DNA of 64,000 nt, from NCBI GenBank assembly GCA_039028975.1, contig JBCCHB010000066.1:1-64000 (forward strand), given 5' to 3'. Below the pieces are notes generated by a model. The model was given only the letters and a program-made list of their open reading frames with translations. It was not told where the DNA came from and ran no database searches. This stretch comes from JAHBNG01 sp039028975. GTDB lineage: Bacteria; Chloroflexota; Anaerolineae; Caldilineales; Caldilineaceae. The position numbers and the translations under genes are program-made. Shown here one piece after another: positions 14,822-22,899 of this stretch (position 1 is the stretch's first letter; every line of letters starts with the position of its first letter).

Positions 14822-14898
14822 ACTGGAGTGATAAGATTTTGACATAGCCTGATGATGTGGTATAAAAGGGGCAGAAAACTGGAGTGATAAGATTTTGA
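14822..14898 (+). promoter_or_regulatory. Sigma-70 promoter bracketed by 21-bp direct repeats
   Basis: TTGACA (14839-14844), 16 bases, TATAAA (14861-14866) is a near-consensus promoter aimed at the recombinase gene at 14932. An identical 21-bp word (ACTGGAGTGATAAG...TTGA) lies at 14822-14842, overlapping the -35 box, and at 14878-14898, just past the expected start of transcription. Two identical sites around a promoter look like operators for a repressor, possibly the recombinase or the element's HTH protein. Confidence 0.6.
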
Positions 14899-14931
14899 AT
14901 CCCATTTTAGACCACTGATAAGGAGCGAAGA

Positions 14932-15840
14932 TTGAACACGAACGAACTCATCCAAGAATTTTCACAGTCACTTGAAGTCCGTGGCAAATCTACAAATACT
15001 ATCAGAGCTTATGTATCCGACTTAAAGGATTTTGCTCAGTGGTATCAGCAGACTACAGGGGATGAACTAGAACCTGAAGTTGTTTTATCAACCGACATTA
15101 CCGAGTACCGATCCTATTTGCAAAATATCAAAAAGCAAGCACCTAAGACCGTCAATCGCAAGCTAGAATCCGCTAGGCAATTTTTCATCTGGTGTCGGAG
15201 AACGAACAGGATTGAATTCTCGCCATTTGAGACGCTGGATAATTACCGAATAAAAGTAGAAGAGGCAGGTCAGCAAAAGTGGATCGGTGAGACAGAGCAA
15301 AAGGCTTTACTCAGGTCAGTACAGAAGCATGGTAATAAACGAGACTATGCCATTATCATGATGTTCTTATGGAGTGGACTTCGGGTATCTGAGCTTGTCA
15401 GTCTTGATCTAGATGATGTGATGTTCGGTCATGGCACAGGTGAAATTCGGGTACGAGATGGAAAAGGCTGTAAGGCTCGTGATATTCCGTTTACCAACAG
15501 AGATGCACGAAAAGCACTTGAGCTATATCTTGATGAGCGACCAACTGATACAGGCGATGCTTTGTTCATCGGCCAGCGTGGACGCTTTGGAGACAAAGGT
15601 ATCCGCAAAATGGTCAGTAAATACACGAAGTATGATGAGCGTTTATCAGGGGTTTCACCGCATACACTTCGGCATTGTTACGGTAAACGGTTGGCCAAAT
15701 CTAAGGTGGAACTTACGGAGATCCAGCTACTCATGGGGCATTCAAACATTGAAATGGCAACCATTTACCTCACCCCTGATAAAGCAGATCTACGACGAGC
15801 TAGCTTGCAAGCAGACGGTGATAGCAATATAGGAGATTGA
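14932..15840 (+). CDS. Tyrosine recombinase (XerC/D-like phage integrase family)
   Basis: 302 residues, TTG start at 14932 with AAGGAGCG eight bases upstream. N-terminal SAM-like core-binding domain (about 1-90), then the catalytic domain: SGLRVSEL (first Arg, about 149), a Lys in the DGKGCKARDIPF hairpin, HTLRH (about 243), LMGHSNIEMA (about 267) and the tyrosine in TIYLTP. All catalytic residues appear present. It would cut and rejoin DNA at short sites, for excision, dimer resolution or another integration reaction. The element also has a serine recombinase, so this enzyme may serve a second step. Controlled by the repeat-flanked promoter. Confidence 0.85.
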   Translation: MNTNELIQEFSQSLEVRGKSTNTIRAYVSDLKDFAQWYQQTTGDELEPEVVLSTDITEYRSYLQNIKKQAPKTVNRKLESARQFFIWCRRTNRIEFSPFETLDNYRIKVEEAGQQKWIGETEQKALLRSVQKHGNKRDYAIIMMFLWSGLRVSELVSLDLDDVMFGHGTGEIRVRDGKGCKARDIPFTNRDARKALELYLDERPTDTGDALFIGQRGRFGDKGIRKMVSKYTKYDERLSGVSPHTLRHCYGKRLAKSKVELTEIQLLMGHSNIEMATIYLTPDKADLRRASLQADGDSNIGD

Positions 15841-15845
15841 TAAAA

Positions 15846-16691
15846 ATGATTGTAAAGAACACCACATCAAAAGACACTAAGCAGTTAAAGCAATTACTGA
15901 ATTTTGCCGCCAAAGGTGTAGCTGATAAACATGTCGAGGTACATGTCAAAAATGGTTCAAATGGTTGGAGAGCAACCGCTTATGACGGTATCCCCAATAT
16001 CGCAAATGTAAGCCCGAAGGCGCAGTACTTGATCACCATGAGAATGGGAAATGAAGTTCCAGATACTTCGTGGACTAATGTGAAACGAATCAAGAACCTC
16101 TACCCAAACGGCATACCAATTGATTCCTGGGAGGATAATTTTATTCTCTACATGGCACACGAGTTCCGTCACATCTGGCAGTACCAACGAACTGAACGAA
16201 CTGGTAAGCGAGGCAAGGGCGAGTATGACGCCGAAAAATTTGCCTTCAAGCGACTAAATGAGTGGCGAGAGCATACTGACCGAGAATCTGTTGAACCTGT
16301 CAAACAGGCAAATCCATTTCAAGAGTGTCCACTAACCCCAACAGATGTCAGCACTAACGCAATAGCCCCATTGCTCCATGACCATGTTCCTGCTTTGGAA
16401 ATCAGCACAAGACACATAAGCAAAGGACATAAACAGCTAGGTGAGTACACTAGAGTCAAATGGGCGCTCATGTACTATGAAAATGAAGATGACTACTATC
16501 GCATGGACAGCTACCGTTTAGGCCATGACCATAAAGTGATTGTTAAGGACTATGTAGAAGATAAGTATGATATCTGGAAAGTACCACAGAACGGGGAAGT
16601 AGGACTATGGTATTACGTTGACACTCTTGAAGATTTACCTAGAGAGATGGTTTACCAGGGAGAAAAAATAGTACCCGAATCACCAGCGTAA
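15846..16691 (+). CDS. HEFRH zincin-like metalloprotease-fold protein
   Basis: 281 residues from ATG 15846, ten bases after AGGAG. A TTG at 15837 overlaps the recombinase stop and is too close to the ribosome site. About residue 103 reads YMAHEFRHIWQYQ, the HExxH zinc-binding helix, followed by GEYDAEKFAFKRL, which supplies a likely third ligand (Glu). This resembles SprT-like or ImmA/ArdC-like zincins on plasmids and phages. The C-terminal 100 residues are not recognised. Translation is likely coupled to the recombinase. Possible roles are cleavage of a repressor or host protein. Confidence 0.65.
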   Translation: MIVKNTTSKDTKQLKQLLNFAAKGVADKHVEVHVKNGSNGWRATAYDGIPNIANVSPKAQYLITMRMGNEVPDTSWTNVKRIKNLYPNGIPIDSWEDNFILYMAHEFRHIWQYQRTERTGKRGKGEYDAEKFAFKRLNEWREHTDRESVEPVKQANPFQECPLTPTDVSTNAIAPLLHDHVPALEISTRHISKGHKQLGEYTRVKWALMYYENEDDYYRMDSYRLGHDHKVIVKDYVEDKYDIWKVPQNGEVGLWYYVDTLEDLPREMVYQGEKIVPESPA

Positions 16692-16754
16692 GTAAATTTT
16701 AGCTTAAAGGGTTTGACTACCTATATTCCAGTTCAAGGTCAAGGAGATCTATAC

Positions 16755-16955
16755 GTGAATACTGATAACAAAATTGTGGGTAGTAATAACGTTCAGGTGC
16801 GTACCGCTGTAAAGATCCTGCTAGAGTACATTATGGAGAATAAAGACTCGCTGTTGCAGGCGATGAAGCGGCGGGATAAAAATGAGGATGGCAGCAGTGA
16901 AGAATCTGCGACAGCTACTCAAGATTCCGAATCATCTGAGTCATCCTCATCTTGA
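16755..16955 (+). CDS. Small Ser/Glu-rich-tailed protein
   Basis: 66 residues from GTG 16755, chosen for AAGGAG (16741-16746) at eight bases; an in-frame TTG at 16713 has a poorer site. N-terminus NTDNKIVGSNNVQVRTAVKI, then a helix and a low-complexity acidic/serine tail. Its 3' end overlaps the convergent HTH gene by 37 bases. Function unknown. Confidence 0.45.
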   Translation: MNTDNKIVGSNNVQVRTAVKILLEYIMENKDSLLQAMKRRDKNEDGSSEESATATQDSESSESSSS

Positions 16956-17188
16956 GCAACAGATCCAGGCTCCTGTTTAACGAGCAGCTGATCCAATTCA
17001 TCTCGCTTAAAGCGTCTCTGGCGTGTCCCAGTAATAAGGTAGTAGGGCAATGTACCATCTTGCATCAGACGATACAGAGTTCGTTGTGAAACCTTGAGAT
17101 AGCGCATCGCTTCAGGCACAGTAAGCCAGAATTCATCGAGTGTGCTTAAGAGTAGTTCTGTGGTTTGGGTTTCAGCTTCGTCTTTCAT
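16919..17188 (-). CDS. Excisionase-type helix-turn-helix protein
   Basis: 89 residues from ATG 17188 (longer in-frame starts add 28 residues unlike the family). The core WLTVPEAMRYLKVSQRTLYR...DGTLPYY, then RRFKRDELDQLL, is the winged HTH of the excisionase/MerR-like DNA-binding family; the tail is acidic. It is divergent from the serine recombinase (382 bases between starts) and is the natural candidate for a recombination directionality factor or repressor. Confidence 0.75.
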   Translation of the reverse strand: MKDEAETQTTELLLSTLDEFWLTVPEAMRYLKVSQRTLYRLMQDGTLPYYLITGTRQRRFKRDELDQLLVKQEPGSVAQDEDDSDDSES

Positions 17189-17569
17189 TGACTGAATTTT
17201 GCAGCAAATGGCAGTATTTGGCAAAATATGACTACTGCCGTATACTTCGGCAATTCCCCGAATACTTTTCAACAGTAGCAGTCACCACTCAAGGAGGTGT
17301 GTATGTGAACCAGCAACAATAGAAAAGCCGCTATTGCAGTAGCGGCTTAGTTTAGACAACTCGCCGAGTAAGCAAGATTGTCAGAGGTCATCATACCACA
17401 ATACTGGCAATCAACAGAATAAGACTATCAAGAATCATTCTGCCGTTGCCAGTAGTCTGGATAGGTGTTGACTCTTATTTCCCTCAAACATTCACAGCAT
17501 ACAACTCATCGTGTGCTGTGTATTCCACTCACTCTATCCTCTCCTGCAACGGCCATTCAGGAGAACATG
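17189..17569 (+). promoter_or_regulatory. Divergent control region with mini-ORF and hairpin
   Basis: AAGGAGG (17291-17297) is followed by a five-codon frame GTG AAC CAG CAA CAA TAG (17305-17322) and, two bases later, by a perfect hairpin AAGCCGCTA (17325-17333)/TAGCGGCTT (17340-17348). A strong ribosome site, a tiny frame and a hairpin in this order recall a leader-peptide attenuator ahead of the serine recombinase. Nothing else coding is supported here. Confidence 0.4.
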
Positions 17570-19309
17570 ATGGCCGACCTTTCATTTTTCAAAGACACAT
17601 TTGATCGCCATGCAACTGGTGGCGTTATCGGTGATCCACAAGGCAGACTTGGCTATGCCTACATGCGAGTTTCCTCAAGTGGGCAGGCAGAAGAAGGACG
17701 CTCAGGACTACCCAGGCAAATCACCCGCATACATGAAGCTGCTGCTAAAAATGGCATATGCATTCCGTGGGATATGGTCTATGCAGATGACCATACAGGT
17801 TTTGAATTTCGTGACCGTCCTGAACTATCCAAGCTGAGAGATGAGCTTAAGAATCCGGACCGTTTAGCAGATGATGTTGTTATTGAATATCTTGATAGGT
17901 TGTCCCGAAACGCTGACTGGCATCAGGGATTTCTCCTTGATGAAATGGAGCAGCATAACCTCCAAGCTCTGTTTTGGAAAGGATTTTCCAGTCGTATTGA
18001 ACGGGCCGTTATGGGAGCAATATCTCAGGACGGGATGGAGCGTGAACTTCAGAATATGTATGAAGGAACACTCGATAAAGCCCGCAGTGGACGTATTACT
18101 GCCAAAACCCCAAACTATGGATATATTTTTGTAGACGCTGAAGGCAAAGAAAGCCCGAAGGTTAAAAAAGAGACATATTACGCACCACATCCAGAGGAAT
18201 CTCTTATAGTCGAGTTAATCTTTCAAAAGGTTGCGTTAGAAGGAATGTCCACCCGTGCTGTTGCCTATTATTTAGAAGGTCGGATACCCCCACCTCGCAA
18301 ATATCAGTACTGGGAACCAAGACAAATCGGTCTGTTTATTCGCAATCCTGTATATAAAGGCGAATTTGTCTGTCATCGTTGGGAGCATGTCAAAGTACCT
18401 GCAAAACATCAACGTCCAGGTGAGCCAATCAGAATGGTAAGTGCAAAGCGTGAACGTCCACGAGATGAGTGGATCATTGTACCTGTACCACCACTCGTAA
18501 GCGAAGAGTTGTGGGAAGCCGCCAATGCAATGATGGACAAAAATGCCAAGATGTCGAGCAGAAATAGTAAGCTCAAATACCTGTTGACGGGTCTGACTGA
18601 ATGCGCAGAATGTGGGTACGCCTATTCTGGTGCTTGCAGAACATATCACCGAAAAGATGGGGGCAAAACTCTTACCCGATCATATCGTTGCACTTCGAGA
18701 AGTAACCGAGTTAAAGTTATTCGGGATGCTATCGGTTGCACGCAAGGTGGCGTAAATTCAGATGTAATCGAAGATGCTGTATGGCACAGCATTTGTCAGG
18801 TGCTACTGGAGCCAGAACAGTTACTAGCTCAACTTGATGAGGAATTAGCAGGAGGTGAACGTGCAAACCTTCAGAAACAAATGTCCTACATTCAGAAACA
18901 GATTCGTAACCTTGCTGTAGAAGATGAAAAGCTCTACAAGGCATATATAGCTGATGTATTTGATGCTAATGAATTTGCTGCCCGACGTCAGTTATTGAAA
19001 GAGCGAGAGTCAACTCTTCAGAATGAGTTAGACGTGCTGTCTGATAGACAGGTAACTACTGAACAAATTGAAGCAGACAAGGCACTGATACTTGAAATTG
19101 CCGAAGCACTACGAGCCGCTGGAACAGCGATTGACGCTCCATATGAATTGAAGAATCGGATCATCCGTATGGTGGTAGAAAAGGTGATGATAGATGCTGC
19201 TAACCAAACATTCGAGTTATATGGCTTTGTCAAAGGGACACACGCTCTGGCGCTCAGTGGGTCAATTGCGAGTAGCTCTGCGGGCAGGGATTTGACGCGC
19301 CAATCATAA
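17570..19309 (+). CDS. Large serine recombinase (site-specific integrase)
   Basis: 579 residues from ATG 17570, with AGGAG at six bases; ATG 17567 is three bases closer. Resolvase-type catalytic domain with YMRVSSSGQ (nucleophile Ser about residue 34) and an R-rich LDRLSRN segment, the recombinase domain (PNYGY, about 180, to GRIPPPRKYQ), a zinc ribbon (CAECGYAYSGAC ... C ... C, about 342-390) and a coiled coil (about 420-500). It is full length for the family. The last few codons and stop (ACG CGC CAA TCA TAA) lie in the junction with yifB-like DNA, so the C-terminus depends on the target site. Confidence 0.9.
   Translation: MADLSFFKDTFDRHATGGVIGDPQGRLGYAYMRVSSSGQAEEGRSGLPRQITRIHEAAAKNGICIPWDMVYADDHTGFEFRDRPELSKLRDELKNPDRLADDVVIEYLDRLSRNADWHQGFLLDEMEQHNLQALFWKGFSSRIERAVMGAISQDGMERELQNMYEGTLDKARSGRITAKTPNYGYIFVDAEGKESPKVKKETYYAPHPEESLIVELIFQKVALEGMSTRAVAYYLEGRIPPPRKYQYWEPRQIGLFIRNPVYKGEFVCHRWEHVKVPAKHQRPGEPIRMVSAKRERPRDEWIIVPVPPLVSEELWEAANAMMDKNAKMSSRNSKLKYLLTGLTECAECGYAYSGACRTYHRKDGGKTLTRSYRCTSRSNRVKVIRDAIGCTQGGVNSDVIEDAVWHSICQVLLEPEQLLAQLDEELAGGERANLQKQMSYIQKQIRNLAVEDEKLYKAYIADVFDANEFAARRQLLKERESTLQNELDVLSDRQVTTEQIEADKALILEIAEALRAAGTAIDAPYELKNRIIRMVVEKVMIDAANQTFELYGFVKGTHALALSGSIASSSAGRDLTRQS
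19294..19300. other. Putative right attachment core (attR)
   Basis: GACGCGC lies exactly where serine-recombinase sequence ends and similarity to yifB begins. Intact yifB has GACGCGC at 28483-28489, in the codons for the GAS of its GASNPCPCG motif. Confidence 0.6.
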
Positions 19310-19414
19310 TGAAGTTGGCAGGGAAGGTTAGTGAACTGATGGTGACAATCTTATCTTCCAAAGGTTGTCGAAGTGTCTCCAAATTTTTTGAGCCATATTC
19401 AGGAACTTCGTCCA
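19301..19414 (-). pseudogene. yifB: yifB/comM fragment, right flank of the element
   Basis: Matches intact yifB 28490-28612 nearly base for base (AATGAAGTT..GGGAAGGT; CAGGAACTTCGTCC) but has an 11-base deletion after GTGAAC and a few substitutions, so it cannot code. Only about 115 bases remain before an unrelated repeat begins. Confidence 0.8.
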
Positions 19415-19538
19415 ATAACGAGGTTCAGAACCCATACCAGTCAAGGCTTCGATTTGAAAGCTATGGTCAGCGGTTGCTAGTCCTCAAATTCCCCACTAGA
19501 TTGGGCTATGAAATTGTCCAGCTAAACGTCCGCATTAC
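19415..19538. repeat. Dispersed repeat, copy 1
   Basis: Starts TTCAGAACCCATACCAG and ends AACGTCCGCATTAC. The same unit follows the yifB fragment near 26126 and its last 60 bases occur there twice in tandem. It may be the end of an unidentified IS or a MITE; no terminal repeats were found. Confidence 0.6.
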
Positions 19539-19539
19539 A

Positions 19540-19586
19540 GTGCGTGGAGTCAAGTACAATCCTAAACTCCACGCACCCGCTTTTTC
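19540..19586 (+). terminator. Rho-independent terminator
   Basis: GTGCGTGGAGT (19540-19550) pairs with ACTCCACGCAC (19566-19576), followed by CCGCTTTTTCT. Points in the + direction, after the serine recombinase. Confidence 0.65.
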
Positions 19587-19721
19587 TAAGAATCTTAGGT
19601 TTGTCACGAGTCCACAAGAAGTTATTTACAGCCAATCACCCTACATTATCGGCAATCGTTTGATTTTAGAAGCTGATCCGTAAAACAGGCGATTGTCTAG
19701 AAAACTGAATGGCAGTAATGA

Positions 19722-20570
19722 TTACAATATCTCGCAATACACCGAACAATGGTCCGAAACAAACTCCGAAAATTCATCTCTTTCATCACCTCCAAGATTA
19801 TTCCATCCATCCACACTTACAGGTGCATCTTGTTGACCGGTAGCATTCGAGAGTAATTTGAATTCAAGATTGATTGTGGCCAGCGAATGGTCCAAGTTAG
19901 ATTCGAAATTAGGATCTGATGGTCCCTTACGCCATGTGATGTCATGAGTTTTTGGCAATAGCAACATACCATTGCTCTGAGCATCTTCACCCAAATCGGC
20001 TATTTCTTGTTCACCCGAAACCGCTAAAAACTGTCCAGATTTTGAGCGTCCCATTGTATTAAGATCACCTTTAACCATAAAGAAAGCGGGCTCTTGACCG
20101 CCAGTTATGTCATCGAGAGTATGTTTAAGACTCCAGATTTTCTCAAACATATCTTGGCGGTTTCTATAGTCCCGATTGTTCCTACCACTATCTGTATGCA
20201 AGAACAGAAAATTATAGAATTCCCCACCAAACCTTGCACTTACTAATGACCCTGGGCGTAAATTTGTACTGTCAGCTTTGAACTCACGGCGTTGAGTAAA
20301 TAGTACTTGTTCGAATTTTCCTCTTCGCCATCCAGATAGCAACTCTATCTGTTCATTGCCATCAGTGATGCCAAAGTCATAGTCCACAAACTCCTCAAGG
20401 AGTAAATTCCGTAATGAGACCTTGTCCTTGATTTCACTTAAGCAAAAGAGATCCGGGTCAAGGGAGCGAATGTGGTCTCGAACCCTAGCAACCCGCTGTG
20501 CATGTTTATCTGGATCGTCAATATATCTACCAAAATTTTCAACATTCCAAAACATTGCAGAAAACTTCAT
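19722..20570 (-). CDS. Endonuclease/exonuclease/phosphatase (EEP) family protein
   Basis: 282 residues from ATG 20570, which has GGAGG eight bases upstream; a second ATG five codons earlier lacks that spacing. EEP-fold landmarks in order: FWNVENFG (Asn), LSEIKD (metal-binding Glu), VKGDLNTMG (D-x-N), ITWRKG and the closing SDHCSV (Asp-His). The enzyme would hydrolyse phosphodiester bonds in DNA or RNA or a phosphate ester; the substrate is not deducible. No signal peptide, so probably cytoplasmic. It is isolated between mobile DNA remnants and may be cargo. Confidence 0.8.
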   Translation of the reverse strand: MKFSAMFWNVENFGRYIDDPDKHAQRVARVRDHIRSLDPDLFCLSEIKDKVSLRNLLLEEFVDYDFGITDGNEQIELLSGWRRGKFEQVLFTQRREFKADSTNLRPGSLVSARFGGEFYNFLFLHTDSGRNNRDYRNRQDMFEKIWSLKHTLDDITGGQEPAFFMVKGDLNTMGRSKSGQFLAVSGEQEIADLGEDAQSNGMLLLPKTHDITWRKGPSDPNFESNLDHSLATINLEFKLLSNATGQQDAPVSVDGWNNLGGDERDEFSEFVSDHCSVYCEIL

Positions 20571-20884
20571 GCTGATTTCCTCCATCGGCGTCTGAACATC
20601 ATTCTTCTAAACTGTACGTTTGGAAAGATTCATATCTGTTCCATACTGCGTAACGGATTTGCGTAAGCGGGCATGGAAATTATCTAAGAACAATGCGCTT
20701 TATTCTATTTGAGCTGGTCGAATAGTTTTCGTTGAAAGATACCCTCTGAAAAATGAGGGACGATGTGGCGATTATGAAGTTAAGAGATTTTCGAACTACA
20801 GCGATTGAAAAAACGCGTTCGGGATTCATATATTCAGACGCTACGTACTATCTTTTTCTTTCACGAAACAAGAAATACAATTAT
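20571..20884. other. Gap without a supported gene
   Basis: Upstream region of the EEP gene (its promoter would be here, reading leftwards). It ends in the TTAT target duplicate (20881-20884) of the IS. No gene seen. Confidence 0.4.
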
Positions 20885-22438
20885 TTTGACAATGTCAAAT
20901 TGGCGAAAAGAGAGCCGATGTGAGATAAATGAACGAATGAATCTCAAGCTGAACGACATCAAGAAATAGAGAGATGGGGCCTAAACCTGAACGAAATCGA
21001 GGGATTAGGCGACCGATTAAAAGGATTCTGGCATGTCTATGGTCTGCATACGCAGACAAAGACGCGAGATACTCGTGAATATGGATACCATTACTTGAGT
21101 GGAATCCTGCGAATCGAAACAGATCGAACGATAGCGAAAATCAGCCGAACGGCAGGTGTAGCGATTCAAAATATGCATCATTACATAAGCAAATCGCCGT
21201 GGTCAGGGCCGCAAGTCATCCAAGATGTACGAGAGGACATAACAAGTCACCCACATTTCGCCAGCGGGAGCGTCTTAATCGGTGATGAAAGTGCTGATGC
21301 CCGAAGTGGCGAAGTGTTAGTAGGCGGAGCCCGACAATACAACGGAAGGCTGGGCAAGGTTGACCTGAGTCAGGTGGGCGTCTTTCTGTCGATAGCCAAA
21401 GATGGGAAACATAATTGGCTCGATGGAGAACTCTACCTGCCAGAAGCTTGGTTCGATGATGAGCACAAGGAACTTCGCAAGCGAGTAGGCATACCAGAAG
21501 AGTGCCAGTTCCAAACCAAACTCGAGCTATTTTGGCAAATGGTGCAACGATGCCAAAAGGAAGGCATCGACTTTGATGCCGTGGCGATAGATGGTCTGTA
21601 TGGCCAAAGCTTCTGGTTGCGCCAACAATTGGACCAGGCTGGGATTGAATACTATGCAGATATCCCAGCCAATACCAAGGTCTACTTGAGCGAACCCGTC
21701 ATCGGGATACCTCAGAATAAGCGGGGACCCAAGGCCAAAAAGCTGAGAGTTCTATCCCAGATAGCTTATCGCGTTGACCATCTGCCTGCTCACCCAAGCC
21801 TTCTCTGGCAGACTTTGACGATTCGCCCTACTGAACGAGGATGGTTGAAAAGCGACTTTGCTCGCATTCCCGTTTGGACCGTTCAAGATGACCTCACTGT
21901 CACCAAGCAGAGGCTGCTCATCCGTCGCCAAGGCAAGAAACATTCTTATACTTTCAGCAATGCTCCTGAACATACATCCCTGAGCACCATGGCCTCTCGC
22001 AAAACTCAGCGCTACTTTGTTGAACGGGACAACCAGGAGGCTAAATCTGAGTTCGGATGGGATGAGATTCAGAACACTACCTTCTTGGCTTGGCAACATC
22101 AACTTGCTTTCACCATTCTCGCTCAATGGTTTGTCACTCTAACTCGTCTTGACTGGGAAGAAGAGGCCGAGCACCATCCCGAACTTCTCCATCGCTATGA
22201 GGTCACACTCTTGCCTTCCCTTTCTGTCGCTAACGTCAGAACTTTACTCCGGGCGGCTCTTCCTTTGCCTTCTCTTTCGCCACAAGAGGCTGCTTCTCTC
22301 GTCGTTGAGCATCTTGACAACCGCACTCGCTCTCGTAAATCTCGTATTCTCAACTATTCTGGCCCTTAATCCATTACTGCTATCTCCTACTAGAAATCCT
22401 ACAAATCTCTCTCATTCATTCAATGTGACATTGTCAAA
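20885..22438 (+). mobile_element. IS701-like insertion sequence, complete
   Basis: The left end TTTGACAATGTCAAATTG (20885-) and the right end, read inward, TTTGACAATGTCACATTG are terminal inverted repeats (17 of 18). The 4-bp duplicates TTAT at 20881-20884 and 22439-22442 flank it exactly, the size expected for IS701. Total length 1554 bp with one transposase gene. Confidence 0.85.
20933..22369 (+). CDS. IS701-family transposase
   Basis: DDE transposase of the IS701 type: IGDESADARSG (first Asp), GGARQYNGRLGKVDLSQV, WLDGELYLPEAW, AIDGLYGQSFWL (second Asp) and YFVERDNQEAKSEFGWDE (Glu region). Conserved N-terminal sequence (GFWHVYGLHTQTKTR) is in frame upstream of the first common start, TTG 21095, and the frame is open back to 20933 without ATG, GTG or TTG. 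Either a rare codon such as CTG 20987 is used or a small frameshift has removed the original ATG (20929). The element may therefore be inactive in cis. Confidence 0.8.
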   Translation, partial: TNESQAERHQEIERWGLNLNEIEGLGDRLKGFWHVYGLHTQTKTRDTREYGYHYLSGILRIETDRTIAKISRTAGVAIQNMHHYISKSPWSGPQVIQDVREDITSHPHFASGSVLIGDESADARSGEVLVGGARQYNGRLGKVDLSQVGVFLSIAKDGKHNWLDGELYLPEAWFDDEHKELRKRVGIPEECQFQTKLELFWQMVQRCQKEGIDFDAVAIDGLYGQSFWLRQQLDQAGIEYYADIPANTKVYLSEPVIGIPQNKRGPKAKKLRVLSQIAYRVDHLPAHPSLLWQTLTIRPTERGWLKSDFARIPVWTVQDDLTVTKQRLLIRRQGKKHSYTFSNAPEHTSLSTMASRKTQRYFVERDNQEAKSEFGWDEIQNTTFLAWQHQLAFTILAQWFVTLTRLDWEEEAEHHPELLHRYEVTLLPSLSVANVRTLLRAALPLPSLSPQEAASLVVEHLDNRTRSRKSRILNYSGP

Positions 22439-22567
22439 TTATTCAAGTGAGCGTGGAGGTTGCTATATCTAGACGTTGGGAGATTCCAAACTAATGTCCC
22501 ATCGACATAGTTCGACTAGAACTGGGCATTACTGACTGCCGTTACCTTTACTCCATCCCTCTTCATC

Positions 22568-22747
22568 CTACAATTCATTCTTAATCAACCACCCCAAATC
22601 ATTGGCAACGGTTTGGCCTGAAGCGCTAAGCTCACGTCCCCAAGATTCAAAATTTACGTCATCCTTAGAATCTGTTGCTTGTAGTAATCTGAGGACATGC
22701 ATCCGACGTTGCTTGCCTTGTTCTCGTCTGGACGTATCTACCTTGCT
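22568..22747 (-). pseudogene. C-terminal remnant of an unknown protein
   Basis: The minus strand reads REQGKQRRMHVLRLLQ...SWGRELSASG..VANDLGWLIKNEL and stop, protein-like but without a start; a stop codon lies shortly upstream, where an ATG in another frame suggests a frameshift. Not recognised. The rest of 22443-22899 shows no gene. Confidence 0.3.
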
Positions 22748-22899
22748 TCAACCATTGTTCAAACTTGAATGGTAGATGTGGAAGTATTGGACTCAAATAC
22801 GGGACATTCGAACCTGAAGATTGAGCCTGAAATTCTCGATATCTCTTGCACTATGCCAATCTATTCCGAAATTCTCCACTCATTCTCATTAACTAATAA

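Larger units (their letters stand above)
1..19300. mobile_element. Integrative element inserted in a yifB/comM copy
   Basis: The segment carries a coupling-type ATPase, a replication-relaxation protein, a tyrosine recombinase, an excisionase-like HTH protein and a large serine recombinase, together with many small genes of unknown function. The right end is set by an abrupt switch at 19301 from recombinase coding sequence into yifB-like sequence. The word GACGCGC lies at 19294-19300 and also at window positions 1-7; the intact yifB has it at 28483-28489. I infer that this is the crossover region and that the left boundary is at or just before position 1. The left flank is outside the window, so the left end is a prediction. 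Confidence 0.7.

Noticed and set aside
19309..19683. A 124-codon frame reading through the yifB fragment and repeat
   Set aside because: It is antisense to yifB remnants and enters an unrelated repeat; no ribosome site or family match.
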